Positions 27,501 to 35,463 of a stretch of 64,000 nucleotides of DNA are shown piece after piece. Source of the DNA: Halobacteriovoraceae bacterium (lineage in GTDB: Bacteria > Bdellovibrionota > Bacteriovoracia > Bacteriovoracales > Bacteriovoracaceae). Position numbers and translations under genes: made by a program. The stretch lies in the NCBI GenBank assembly GCA_002711995.1, contig PASN01000010.1:318485-382484 (forward strand), written 5' to 3'. The stretch's first letter is position 1, and every line of letters starts with the position of its first letter. Below the pieces are notes generated by a model. It was given only the letters and a program-made list of their open reading frames with translations, was not told the origin of the DNA and did no database searches.

Positions 27501-28362
27501 TGGAGGAAGCGGCGCTACTGCGAGTGCTCATGGCGCGAGTGCCGTGCAAGTAAACATGACAAATTCGCTACTAACCGATCCTGAAGTTTTTGAAACTCGC
27601 CTTCCAGTTAGAATTGAGCTTATGGGCATTCGCCATGGAAGTGGCGGTGCTGGTATGAATCATGGTGGGAATGGCGTGTACCGGAAGCTTTTATTTCTAA
27701 GTGATGTAAAAATAAATATGATAACCCAATCAAGAGAAGTTCCTCCTTCGGGAATCAAAGGCGGCGCAAAAGCGCAACGAGGAATGAATCTTCTTGAGGT
27801 GGACGGCGAATGGGTTGAGCTGCCGGAGTGTTTTGAAAAAGAAATTAGCGCCAATACCAGACTATGCGTTTGCACACCGGGCGGCGGTGGATATGGCGAA
27901 GGAAAAGATGAAACAAAACATCTTGTTTTTGGCTTTGGGTCTAATATGGATCTTGCGCAAATCAAAAAGCGCTGTCCAAGCAGCGAGCTAGTTAGAAGAG
28001 GCACTGTTAACGATCGCGAAATAAGATATACTCGCTACTCCCCTGTTAGAAAGGGCGGCGTTGCAGATATGTACAATGCTCCTGGGCATTATGTGTATGG
28101 ACTGGTCGTTTCAATGAACGACGAAGATTTAACGTTTCTTGATGATATTGAATGCGCTCAAAACGGCTATCAGAGAATTGAGACTAAGGCATTTGACGAC
28201 AACGGTGAAGAGTTCATTTGTCACAGCTATGATGTAATTGATAAAAAACCAGATATAGCGCCAACAAAAGTCTATGAGTGGCTGGTGTATTCGGGTGCCT
28301 ACAACTTAGGGGCCAACCAAAACTACCTAGACCGCCTCCAATTGGCCGGACATGTGCGATAG
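24532..28362 (+). CDS. 5-oxoprolinase (HyuA-HyuB) fused to gamma-glutamylcyclotransferase
   Basis: Single 1276-residue polypeptide. Residues 1-620 are the hydantoinase A half, with the ATP-binding actin-like motifs IDCGGTFTDIV (N-terminal) and FDMGGTSTDVAI (about 282). Residues 625-1125 are the hydantoinase B half (GTTLQRLAASINIKERND, GGTHLPDVT, RGHHADIGG). Together these are a complete ATP-dependent 5-oxoprolinase. From residue 1129 (base 27916) a gamma-glutamylcyclotransferase domain follows: LVFGFGSNMDLAQI, YVYGLVVSMN, LDDIECAQNGYQ with Glu1207 at the catalytic position, and an end like human GGCT (YSGAYNLGANQNYLDRL). The first activity would release 5-oxoproline from gamma-glutamyl compounds and the second would open it to glutamate. 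Cytoplasmic; monocistronic. Confidence 0.88.
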   Translation: MSKNKWTFWIDCGGTFTDIVAINDSGEHRVHKLLSHSSHYESAVVQGISDIVGHTDFKSSVAEVRLGTTVATNAFLERSGVECALITTLGHKDLLGIRNQSRPDLFELDINKTPPLYSFVTHIKGRMDSKGEEVVELDEEIARFELQRILDRGIKSVAISLMHSTVNPAHELKVWEIAKDMGFSYISLSHQVSPIAKYIPRTETAVIDAYLSPYLRQYTEYLENKLQIPNIYYMQSDGGLCSGSELKGYNALLSGPAGGLIGAIDVARSMGHSKLITFDMGGTSTDVAIYDQELSIDPSPDFYGLKLLCPMVDIHTVAAGGGSILKYDNGRFQVGPESAGSTPGPACYRNGGPLTVTDANLYLDRLEADKFPHIFGPNQDRPLDLEIVDKKFKELEDKVGMPAKEIAQGFLDVAVESMSRAIRKVSIERGQDPKDFCLVSFGGAAGQLALKVAQTLSMSEVIIHPLSSVLSAYGIGKAQHQMSFQGRSESDFKELESKAKENFPFKNPTLHKHYLLKAKGSDHEVEISADDQEKAFEKFRNYHQKTFGHPAKEIECEAVKLQITSKDFKELQIHADSKEIEGPSIISENNTSIVVESGWQGQRQDDGLWVLRSHNANSTQKRDPKIELEIFYQRFQFIAEQMGTTLQRLAASINIKERNDFSCALFTRDCELIANAPHIPVHLGSMDRAVRAVNETCDVSPGESYILNSPVCGGTHLPDVTIITPVFSEDEVIMWVASRGHHADIGGIAHGSMPGNSKSLKEEGVVITPTKIFANGELDLPLLKKILQDSTYPVRNFDMNLHDIEAKISANHKGVSEIIQLAKQYGAQYLEQMSERILDYTHQKIVSILNEFKSSETEKVINSKRKLKVKMQREGEKTVFDFTGSSGLLGTNFNAPVPVVQASVMFSLRSMIEENIPLNSGLMRAIELKVPQDSMLNPGEDSPVVAGNVETSQAICDLIFQAMGVKANSYGSMNNLSFGNDEFQYYETICGGSGATASAHGASAVQVNMTNSLLTDPEVFETRLPVRIELMGIRHGSGGAGMNHGGNGVYRKLLFLSDVKINMITQSREVPPSGIKGGAKAQRGMNLLEVDGEWVELPECFEKEISANTRLCVCTPGGGGYGEGKDETKHLVFGFGSNMDLAQIKKRCPSSELVRRGTVNDREIRYTRYSPVRKGGVADMYNAPGHYVYGLVVSMNDEDLTFLDDIECAQNGYQRIETKAFDDNGEEFICHSYDVIDKKPDIAPTKVYEWLVYSGAYNLGANQNYLDRLQLAGHVR

Positions 28363-28364
28363 AC

Positions 28365-28568
28365 TTATTTAAACATCCTAACAAGGATGCTTAATATGAA
28401 ACTTACAATTAAGCAGGTAACAATGGGAAAGTAAAAGCTCCCATTTTTACCTTCGATTCTTATATCTCCAGGAAGACGACCTAGAGGGATATGCTTAAAT
28501 AAACCAAAATGCAGCATTACTCCTGCAACTACAAGCGCAACACCAATAATGATTAATGCCTTTGCCAT
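28365..28568 (-). CDS. DUF2905 small membrane protein
   Basis: The protein is 67 residues with two membrane segments and the family-defining centre HIPLGRLPGDIRIEGKNG between them, followed by FYFPIVTCLIVS. DUF2905 proteins are widespread, and their function is not established. It converges with the oxoprolinase gene, 2 bases apart. Confidence 0.8.
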   Translation of the reverse strand: MAKALIIIGVALVVAGVMLHFGLFKHIPLGRLPGDIRIEGKNGSFYFPIVTCLIVSFILSILVRMFK

Positions 28569-28576
28569 AACTATTT

Positions 28577-29011
28577 TTATTTACAAGTGATAGATGCGCT
28601 CAAGGTGGACTTTACCTTATCCGAATAAGGATCTACTCCGTCACCTGTTACTGAGATATCCCCAGACATGGTTTGAAGATCAAGGTTTACTATTACATCC
28701 TGGTGATCAAAAAAGGATCCCCAAATGCTTGTCATAGAAACTATCCTAACTTTACTTTCTTTTACCTGGTACTTTCTTCTGTATAGTTCAGAAGTTGAAA
28801 TATGATTTCCACCCAGGCTGCCAGTTACAGAGGCCATGTCAGAGTTGGAATATATGCAAAGCTCTTCACCATCAGCATCACATGTATAAACATGCTCCAG
28901 TGTCACTCCCTCGTCGTCACCCTCACTCTCGTAAACAACATCAGTGCTCTGACATACAGCAAACGACTGAAGTGATGTTAAAAGAAGAATGATACCGGTG
29001 ATTGTTTTCAT
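28577..29011 (-). CDS. Small exported protein, unknown function
   Basis: The start is placed at the ATG at 29011, with GAGG 8-9 bases upstream, because it begins a Sec signal peptide (MKTITGIILLLTSLQSFAVC). The frame upstream to 29041 adds ten residues of no signal character. The mature part has about 125 residues and four Cys (VCQST, YTCDADGEELC, ITCK at the end) and looks beta-rich. No family recognised. It lies 8 bases before the DUF2905 gene on the same strand. Confidence 0.65.
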   Translation of the reverse strand: MKTITGIILLLTSLQSFAVCQSTDVVYESEGDDEGVTLEHVYTCDADGEELCIYSNSDMASVTGSLGGNHISTSELYRRKYQVKESKVRIVSMTSIWGSFFDHQDVIVNLDLQTMSGDISVTGDGVDPYSDKVKSTLSASITCK

Positions 29012-29085
29012 AAATATGCCTCGCAATGTTTCTACACACAATACTTAACATATGAAAAGGAATTCAGAGGGGTCGATTGTAAGGT

Positions 29086-29556
29086 TTATAAGGTCTCAAC
29101 ATCACATAACTTTTTGAATACAATGCTGAAACCAGCGAATTCACTCTCAAAGTCATAAAATGCATGGCCTTCTTCATCAAAGTTCAAGTCATGAATATTA
29201 AATTTTCTGGTCTTTGCCAAAAGGCGGCTTGGTATCAGAAAATCAATTTCTTCAACTTCAGCTCCTATGTAAAAGTCTCCACGATTATTCAAAATAAGCT
29301 CTTGAAAACCCTGTTCGGAGACAATATGGCCAACCTGACGATCCAAGAAATCTAGGTGATCCACACTTTCCACACTAATAACTTCGGCCTCAAACAAGTC
29401 TTTATTAGAATTGCTGTACAGTGAGAAGACTAGTTCCTCCTTGCCTACGTCATGTGAGCCTTTAACAGTATAAGTTATAGGAGCAACACTAAGAACACAC
29501 TCACTGGCAATCCCGTACAATGGTAAAAGCGCAAGAGCTAAAAGCAGTCCTTTCAT
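29086..29556 (-). CDS. Small exported protein, unknown function
   Basis: The protein is 156 residues with signal peptide MKGLLLALALLPLYGIASE and GAGGAG upstream of the ATG. Only two Cys remain in the mature part (ECVLS at the new N-terminus and KLCDVETL at the end) and could bridge the two termini. The pattern is beta-rich. I do not recognise the family. Confidence 0.65.
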   Translation of the reverse strand: MKGLLLALALLPLYGIASECVLSVAPITYTVKGSHDVGKEELVFSLYSNSNKDLFEAEVISVESVDHLDFLDRQVGHIVSEQGFQELILNNRGDFYIGAEVEEIDFLIPSRLLAKTRKFNIHDLNFDEEGHAFYDFESEFAGFSIVFKKLCDVETL

Positions 29557-29717
29557 TGGTAAATACTCCTCAATAAGTTATATGGGTCACACTATGACAT
29601 AAATCCTAGGGGCTTTGAACACCTTTGAAACATATACAATGCGGTGTCCAGGCCCTGTTCGGGTGACAACTCTCCTCATATCAGTTTAAAATCACAACGA
29701 TAACAAGGAGATACATC

Positions 29718-30245
29718 ATGCTTAAGGCCATAACCTGCTTAATCGCTCTTTCTATTTGCTCTGCAAACGCTGAATCAATCCATAACGTGAAATTAGAATC
29801 AGCTCAAGGCAAGACCCCCGTGGACCTTTCAAGCTTTAAGGGTTCACCTCTGTTAGTTGTCAATATCGCCACACGATGTGGCTACACTGGACAGTTGGAG
29901 GATTTAGAGTCTCTTTATAGGGAGTACAAGGATAAAGGATTGAAAATAGTTGGAATTCCATCAAACTCATTTGGTGGCCAGACTCCAGAAAAGAATCAGG
30001 AAGTGGCAAAGTTTTGTAGGCTAAAGTACGGGGCAAGCTTTCCAATAACTAAGAAGCAAAGCTTCAAGGGAGATGACATCTCACCAGTGGCAAGCAAACT
30101 TTTAAAGCTTAGCGACAGAAAAAGTGTTGGTTGGAACTTTGAAAAGTTTTTGTTCAATAAAAAAGGCGAATTCGTAAAGTGGTTTCCCTCTTCTACAAGT
30201 CCAGAAGATGAATCGCTAAAGTCAGAAATCAAAGGCCTTCTATAA
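29718..30245 (+). CDS. Periplasmic glutathione peroxidase-like thiol peroxidase
   Basis: Thioredoxin-fold peroxidase of 175 residues with an N-terminal signal peptide (MLKAITCLIALSICSANAES). It has the GPx signature VVNIATRCGYTGQ with catalytic Cys, IVGIPSNSFGGQTP carrying the Gln of the active site, and VGWNFEKFLFNKKG carrying the Trp and Asn. It reduces hydroperoxides; bacterial Cys-type members usually take electrons from thioredoxin rather than glutathione. The signal peptide places it in the periplasm, which suits peroxide defence near the envelope. AAGGAG precedes the start. Confidence 0.87.
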   Translation: MLKAITCLIALSICSANAESIHNVKLESAQGKTPVDLSSFKGSPLLVVNIATRCGYTGQLEDLESLYREYKDKGLKIVGIPSNSFGGQTPEKNQEVAKFCRLKYGASFPITKKQSFKGDDISPVASKLLKLSDRKSVGWNFEKFLFNKKGEFVKWFPSSTSPEDESLKSEIKGLL

Positions 30246-30250
30246 AAAAA

Positions 30251-30275
30251 GGGGGAATTTGACCTTAGTTCCCCC
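30251..30275 (-). terminator. Rho-independent terminator of the OsmC gene
   Basis: GGGGGAA and TTCCCCC pair over an 11-base loop. Read leftward the hairpin is followed by seven T, so it terminates the osmC-like gene. Read rightward there is no T-run. Confidence 0.7.
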
Positions 30276-30287
30276 CTATCTATAAAG

Positions 30288-30740
30288 CTATGCCCGGGCC
30301 TCAGTAGAGCTTCCCGTTAACTGCCAGTCCAGTGTGATTTCAGCGTTCAACAACTTTGAGATTGGACAGGTGTCTTTGGTTTTCTCAACGACATCTTGAA
30401 ATGTTTTATCATCTATACCTTCAACCTCGGCCTTTAGGAATAGATCAATCTTTGTCACTTCATACCCTTCGCCTATTTTCTCAAGAGAGACCGTGGCAAC
30501 AGCATCAAGGTCCTTTGCAGTGTATCCTTCTTTCTCAAGGTTGCCTGAAAGGGCCATGGCAAAGCATGAGGAGTGAGCAGCGCCAATTAGCTCCTCAGGG
30601 TTTGTTCCAGCGCCGTTTTCAAACCTTGCATTAAAGCCGTAGGGCTGAGCGCTAAGAGCGCTTGTTTCCGTGCTGACAAAGCCCTTTCCATCTTTAATCC
30701 CTCCACTCCAACGAGCGCTTCCTTTCTTTTGAATAGTCAT
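30288..30740 (-). CDS. osmC: OsmC-family hydroperoxide reductase
   Basis: The protein is 150 residues and has the OsmC/Ohr fold: KGSARWSGGIKDGKG, TNPEELIGAAHSSCFAMALSG with the first catalytic Cys, and ISKLL after DTCP with the second Cys (TKDTCPISKLL). The enzyme reduces organic hydroperoxides with its Cys pair. GAAAGGAG lies upstream of the ATG. It is convergent with the glutathione peroxidase gene, which puts two peroxide-detoxifying enzymes side by side. Confidence 0.88.
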   Translation of the reverse strand: MTIQKKGSARWSGGIKDGKGFVSTETSALSAQPYGFNARFENGAGTNPEELIGAAHSSCFAMALSGNLEKEGYTAKDLDAVATVSLEKIGEGYEVTKIDLFLKAEVEGIDDKTFQDVVEKTKDTCPISKLLNAEITLDWQLTGSSTEARA

Positions 30741-30791
30741 ATTGAACTCCTTTCATACTCTTGAATATATAATATGCAAATTCTGTCCCAA

Positions 30792-31241
30792 CTAATGCAG
30801 CGACTTGTGCTTTATTTTTAACTCTTTATAGGTGTCGTTATCCAGGGCGGCCTTATACTTTTTAAAAAAGATCTCTGCAGCTTGGGCCTTTTCGCAGGTT
30901 AGGGCATCACTGGCCTGCTGCTTTTTCTTCCCCTTGGAGTCATACTTCCTGCCGCTTGGATAGTTAGCGTAGCGCCTGGCCCGAGTCCAGCCCATTTGAA
31001 GAAACTTTCGCGCCATATCCATCCCTACGAAGTCTTCCTCTTTCCCATAGTCCAAGAACATTTGATAAATGTGCTCAGCAGATTTTTTGGCCTCTTCTAC
31101 ATTTTTAAAGCGCCAATGGGGCAGGATTTCGGACTTATATGGTTCTGCAATCAAGACCCCTTGTTCTCCTTTGCCAATGGGATACTTTTCTGGATGTTTT
31201 TTGAAGTCAATGTCTCGATAATTATCCGCGTATGAGTTCAT
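30792..31241 (-). CDS. DUF4385 family protein
   Basis: The protein is 149 residues and carries the features I associate with DUF4385: PEKYPIGKGEQGVLIAEPYK, ILPHWRFKNVEEAKKSA, DFVGMDMARKFLQMGWTRARRYANY (in pieces). No signal or membrane segment is present. Function unknown. It lies 51 bases upstream of osmC on the same strand and may be cotranscribed. Confidence 0.7.
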   Translation of the reverse strand: MNSYADNYRDIDFKKHPEKYPIGKGEQGVLIAEPYKSEILPHWRFKNVEEAKKSAEHIYQMFLDYGKEEDFVGMDMARKFLQMGWTRARRYANYPSGRKYDSKGKKKQQASDALTCEKAQAAEIFFKKYKAALDNDTYKELKIKHKSLH

Positions 31242-31395
31242 AAGTGGTTCTTTTAATGCAATTTAGTTGCCTGGTAGAGTTAGCTAAACACTTAAATAAT
31301 GGAAGGTTATATGTGCTTTTCGCAGTTTAGAGACAAAAGTATTTTTTTCTAATATCCTGTCACAGAAACGAATTTTAAATCGTAATACAAGGTAG

Positions 31396-31932
31396 ATGGT
31401 GACAAATCCATATATTAACTTAGAAGACAGGGAGCTTATGCTCAAGTATCAGGATGGAGACCATATGGCCTTTGATATTCTCTATTCAAGACACAAGGGT
31501 AAGGTATACGGCTACCTTAGGAAAAGGCTTCACTCTCAAAACGAGCTCGATGATCTTTTTCAAAAAGTTTTTGTAAAGTTTCACAAGTCCAGAAATCTCT
31601 ACCAGAAAAAGTACGAAGTTCTTCCTTGGATATTCACAATAACCAAAAGCGAATTTTTGGACTTTGTTAAAAAGAGAAAAATAGACACTGTGGAGTATCA
31701 AAATGAACACTCCCCTATACTCGATCCAACGGCCGATCAGTTATTCGACCTGGACGATCAAAAACAACTATCAACAAAAGAAAGAAGCGCCATTAAAGAG
31801 AGATATTACAACGACAAAGATTTTTCAGAGATTGCAGACTTGCTAAAAACCAGTGAATCAAACACTAGAAAGATTATCTCTAGAGGCATCAAGAAAATAA
31901 GAGCAAAGCTTAAAGGAGAAAACAATGAGTGA
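31396..31932 (+). CDS. ECF-type RNA polymerase sigma factor
   Basis: Sigma-70 family protein of 178 residues limited to regions 2 and 4. Region 2 reads FDILYSRHKGKVYGYLRKRL, DLFQKVFVKFHKS and VLPWIFTITKSEFLD; region 4 reads LSTKERSAIKERYYNDKDF and LLKTSESNTRKIISRGIKKI. The following gene overlaps by 8 bases and encodes a membrane protein, the usual arrangement of an ECF factor with its anti-sigma. AAGGTAG precedes the ATG. The regulon is unknown. Confidence 0.85.
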   Translation: MVTNPYINLEDRELMLKYQDGDHMAFDILYSRHKGKVYGYLRKRLHSQNELDDLFQKVFVKFHKSRNLYQKKYEVLPWIFTITKSEFLDFVKKRKIDTVEYQNEHSPILDPTADQLFDLDDQKQLSTKERSAIKERYYNDKDFSEIADLLKTSESNTRKIISRGIKKIRAKLKGENNE

Positions 31933-32443
31933 AGACTACAAAGACTTTCTCAATGACTCCCACAAAACACCCAAGCGCCTGGATGAATCAGTTCTACATA
32001 TGGTTCACAGCGACCTGGACCCTTCTCATAAGGTTGTCTTTATAAAGCTAGCTCTGATTCAAGGCTTTATTGGCGTTTTGACGATGCTATTTTGCCCACA
32101 ATTCAACCTAAGCCTTACTAACAACTACGACTTGTTCCATTATTTCCATACAAACTTTGGCCATGCCATTTGTATGATTATTTGTGGAAGTATTTTTTTA
32201 GGATCGGGGGCAATCTTTGCGGCGAGCATTCTCTCCAAAGCAGAGCTTAAAAAAATTCACTCCTGCGCTCCCCTCTACTACATGGGACTATCCATTATTG
32301 CCGTTTCCGCCTTTATGATTTTGGGAGCAGAGGTTTATCTTAACTTGCTGACGTTTTGGCTGCTTGGTGCGATCTGTAGTGGTTTACTTCTTTTCGAACT
32401 GGGGCGTTTAGCAAGAAAAAAAGCGAACCAAGCATTCAATTAG
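31925..32443 (+). CDS. Membrane protein, putative anti-sigma factor
   Basis: The protein is 172 residues. A soluble N-terminal 40 residues (YKDFLNDSHKTPKRLDES) precede four predicted membrane segments (IQGFIGVLTMLF, ICMIICGSIFLGSGAIF, LYYMGLSIIAVSAFMILG, LLTFWLLGAICSGLLLFEL). Overlap with the sigma gene and this topology, cytosolic tail plus membrane anchor, suggest it restrains the ECF factor. The Zn-binding HxxxCxxC motif of ZAS anti-sigmas is absent, so the assignment rests on context. Confidence 0.6.
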   Translation: MSEDYKDFLNDSHKTPKRLDESVLHMVHSDLDPSHKVVFIKLALIQGFIGVLTMLFCPQFNLSLTNNYDLFHYFHTNFGHAICMIICGSIFLGSGAIFAASILSKAELKKIHSCAPLYYMGLSIIAVSAFMILGAEVYLNLLTFWLLGAICSGLLLFELGRLARKKANQAFN

Positions 32444-32453
32444 GCTTAAAAGA

Positions 32454-33626
32454 CTAATTTTTCGGTGTTGGAGTATACATTTTTTTCATATAGACACCCG
32501 CCCACACTAATGCACCAATAATTAAAACTAGAGCAGCATATCCCAAGTGTTGCACATATGAACCTTTAATAAGGTGAGCGCTGGCCCTGGTCAAAGCTGC
32601 CAATACTACAAATAATCCTACGAGAAGATAAGGCCACTTTTTAAATTCAATATCAAGCGACTCATCACTATGGGCGACTATAACTCTGCTGGCCACCATA
32701 AGTGTCATTAAACAATAGCTTCCAATATAAATTAAATGCTTAATATGGATTGCTTGCTCAACTGAAAAACACAAGGTCCATGATCCTACAAGCAACATAA
32801 AGCATGAAAGCTTCAACATTTTTCCATGCCATTTCTCGGATTTGACTTTTTCATGCAAACGCCAGTACTTAATTGAGAAGTATGTTATGACGGTCGCTCT
32901 AAGAAAGAATGCCACCATCAAAGCCCCTGCTCCCTCAATAATAAGGCTTGCAACAAAAACAATTAAAGAAACAATGATATCTATAGGAATGACTGAGAGG
33001 AAAGGCAATGTTTTTTCATAAACCTTTCTTTGTCCAGAGACAATCTCAACAAAACCAAGTATTCCCGGTATAAGTCGGCCTCCAACTCCCAATATGAAAG
33101 ATGTCACCATAGCATCATAAAATAAAAGCTTTCCCCATGGCCTTAGAGCACCAAATATTCCCATCTCAAATTCAGATAAAAAGTTAATAAAACTTCCTAA
33201 AAGACCAAATATCACTCCACATCCAACGAAAACAAAAGTATAGGGAGGGTTTTGCTTTCTAAATAAAAAACGAGGCACTGCAAAGCATAAAAACATCACC
33301 CATCCAGAAGCTATACTTGCCCAAAAAAAAGTAAGGTTACCTAGAAAGTAGAAGATAAGAACACAGAGAGTTATAAAGATGAAAACCGACAACTCCTGCT
33401 TGGACAGAAAGTCTGTTCCTGTGAACCTTGGGACAGCGGTCAATAAAAATCCAATAATTGAGAAATACAAAAACCCGCCAATAAACAGGTTTGCATGTTG
33501 ACTCAAGGGAAAACCCCCAACTTCGAAAAATACATCCCCCAACCACAAACAACAAGAATAGAGCATGCTAATGATGGCGATGGGAAAAAATAGTTTAAAT
33601 GGATCTTTGCAAATCTTTTCAATCAT
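32454..33626 (-). CDS. nnrS: NnrS family membrane protein
   Basis: Polytopic protein of 390 residues with about twelve hydrophobic segments. NnrS features are present: KDPFKLFFPIAIISM at the start, SQHANLFIGGFLYFSIIGFLLTAVPRFTG (in pieces) and LGVGGRLIPGILGF. NnrS is a haem-copper membrane protein linked to nitric oxide stress during nitrate and nitrite respiration. It overlaps nrfA by 4 bases, so it is the last gene of the nrfHA-nnrS operon. Here it would protect against NO formed as a by-product of nitrite reduction. Confidence 0.85.
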   Translation of the reverse strand: MIEKICKDPFKLFFPIAIISMLYSCCLWLGDVFFEVGGFPLSQHANLFIGGFLYFSIIGFLLTAVPRFTGTDFLSKQELSVFIFITLCVLIFYFLGNLTFFWASIASGWVMFLCFAVPRFLFRKQNPPYTFVFVGCGVIFGLLGSFINFLSEFEMGIFGALRPWGKLLFYDAMVTSFILGVGGRLIPGILGFVEIVSGQRKVYEKTLPFLSVIPIDIIVSLIVFVASLIIEGAGALMVAFFLRATVITYFSIKYWRLHEKVKSEKWHGKMLKLSCFMLLVGSWTLCFSVEQAIHIKHLIYIGSYCLMTLMVASRVIVAHSDESLDIEFKKWPYLLVGLFVVLAALTRASAHLIKGSYVQHLGYAALVLIIGALVWAGVYMKKMYTPTPKN

Positions 33627-34957
33627 TTTTGAAGAAGCTCCTCACCCTTTCTAATTAGATTGAGAGATTTTAGTAAAACTCTTGCAGACTCTTGAGGTGC
33701 GTGGAAACCGTTTGAGTTTTCCGCTTCAACAAAGTCAAATAAGAATTGTGCGTCTCTTTGAATCTTTTGCATCTTTTTTATCTTAGGATGATTGGAATTG
33801 TTTTCCACTTTCTTGATGTAAGACACCAAGGCGTCAAATACAATATCCTTCATCTCGTGGTTTTTATCTTGAATATTATTTACTCGCTCAAGAAGCTTGT
33901 CTTCTGATATGTTGTGACAGGTTCTACACGATCTATTTGTTTTTAACATTGGGCTGTTCACATGATGGTCAGTGATTTTTATGGCCCCCACCTTTTTATA
34001 GGGCATATGGCAGTCCACACAGCTAACACCGCTTTTAGCGTGAATCCCCTGAGAGTAAGTTTCAAACTCGGGATGCTGCGCCTTAAGCACTTCCGCTTTT
34101 GTGAGCTTATGTGTCCAATCTTTAAAGCCCATTTCATTATAATACTCAAGCATATCATCGGCCTTTAGGCCTTTTGACCACGGATAAGTGAGTGTTTTGC
34201 CTTCTCCCTTAAAGTAGTACTCCACATGGCATTGGGCGCAAGTATAAGTTCTCATCTCCTGTCGAGACGCCATTTTATTTACATCGTAGTCATGAATTCC
34301 CTGCAACTTTTTAAAGGTCTTGATGCCTTCCATGAAGGCTGGACGAGTAACTCTTAGACTCATGTCTTTAGGGTTATGGCAGTCAATACAACTGACAGGG
34401 TGTTTGACATTTTTGGCCGCTTCAAAGTATGGAAGTTTGTTCAAAGCGTGAAAGCCTTTGTTTAAATCTCCATCTCCCAATTTCATCATGGCGCTGTAAG
34501 TGGATGCGTGACAATTGATACAAGTTCCAGGCTGGCCTACTTTCTGTCTTTTAGTGTGAATTTGGTCCTCTAACATGTAAGCATGCCCTCTTTCCTCTCT
34601 AAAATCTTTTGAAAAGGCGTACCCAGACCACATTGTGATAAAGCGCTTATCCAGTTTTAATTTGTCTTGGGCAACGACCGATCTAGGGTCATCACCATCA
34701 GGAACTCTCTGAATGGCCTCACTTCCGCCATAGCGGGTTCGCACCTGATCCACACTTTTTAGATAATCTTCATATTGGTAAGGAAAGTTTACTCCCCACA
34801 CTGCAGGATCGTCTTCAAGAGGTCCTATCGGTTTTAGGTGAACGATTTGATACTTTGATTCAACCTTTCTTTCAAAGATATTTAGAATCAGTAGTATGCA
34901 ACTCACAATTGTTACAAATGACGCCAGGCCAATAATTAAAGTCTTTTTTGTTTTCAT
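33623..34957 (-). CDS. nrfA: Ammonia-forming cytochrome c nitrite reductase NrfA (all-CXXCH type)
   Basis: Pentahaem periplasmic enzyme reducing nitrite to ammonium with six electrons. The N-terminal 28 residues form a signal/anchor. Five haem sites are visible: CINCH (146-150), CIDCH (190), CAQCH (240), CVDCH (313), CRTCH (344). The active-site haem, which carries Lys (CXXCK) in E. coli NrfA, here has His. Catalytic-region residues are present in CAQCHVEYYFK (Tyr) and YSQGIHAKSG (His). At 444 residues it is of normal length. It overlaps nrfH upstream and nnrS downstream by 4 bases each. Confidence 0.9.
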   Translation of the reverse strand: MKTKKTLIIGLASFVTIVSCILLILNIFERKVESKYQIVHLKPIGPLEDDPAVWGVNFPYQYEDYLKSVDQVRTRYGGSEAIQRVPDGDDPRSVVAQDKLKLDKRFITMWSGYAFSKDFREERGHAYMLEDQIHTKRQKVGQPGTCINCHASTYSAMMKLGDGDLNKGFHALNKLPYFEAAKNVKHPVSCIDCHNPKDMSLRVTRPAFMEGIKTFKKLQGIHDYDVNKMASRQEMRTYTCAQCHVEYYFKGEGKTLTYPWSKGLKADDMLEYYNEMGFKDWTHKLTKAEVLKAQHPEFETYSQGIHAKSGVSCVDCHMPYKKVGAIKITDHHVNSPMLKTNRSCRTCHNISEDKLLERVNNIQDKNHEMKDIVFDALVSYIKKVENNSNHPKIKKMQKIQRDAQFLFDFVEAENSNGFHAPQESARVLLKSLNLIRKGEELLQK

Positions 34958-35463
34958 TTCATATGTCCTACTTCGGAGTGGCAGTGGATACAGTTTGTTT
35001 CTACTTTGGAATGTTTATGGCCTATGAGTTCGCCGTGACATTTTAAGCATGCCCTATTGGTAATATCTTTGTTGTATTGTGTAATCTTTAAAGGCCATGG
35101 ATAATTGCCGGTAGTGAAGGCCACACCATGATTCCAGCCGTTGATTGCCTTGGATGCATACTTTTTTATAAAACCATCTGGAGTGTGACAACTATTGCAA
35201 TTGGCAACATTATGATGGGAAGACTTCTCAAATCCATAAAAGTGATCCTGCATAACATGGCAGTTAACGCATGCTTTAGGATCATCAGATAAATAGGAAT
35301 AACCTTTTGAGTAAATGAAGGTAGAGACCACAAAGCTTGGAGGGGCAACAATGGCAAAAAACCAAATAACCGTTCCAAACGTGCTAAGTGCTGAAATTGA
35401 TAAAAATACATTTTTAATTTTCAAATCAAATAACTTTAAGTAGTCCAAACCTAAGACATGCAC
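34954..35463 (-). CDS. nrfH: Tetrahaem cytochrome c NrfH, quinol-oxidising partner of NrfA
   Basis: NapC/NirT-family protein of 169 residues. It has one N-terminal membrane segment (ISALSTFGTVIWFFAIVAPP) and four haem sites CVNCH, CNSCH, CLKCH and CIHCH. It takes electrons from menaquinol and passes them to NrfA on the periplasmic side. The annotated GTG start at 35463 lies in the loop of a 10-bp inverted repeat. A TTG about 16 codons further in would give the more usual short cytosolic tail, so the start is uncertain. First gene of the nrfHA-nnrS operon. Confidence 0.88.
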   Translation of the reverse strand: MHVLGLDYLKLFDLKIKNVFLSISALSTFGTVIWFFAIVAPPSFVVSTFIYSKGYSYLSDDPKACVNCHVMQDHFYGFEKSSHHNVANCNSCHTPDGFIKKYASKAINGWNHGVAFTTGNYPWPLKITQYNKDITNRACLKCHGELIGHKHSKVETNCIHCHSEVGHMK

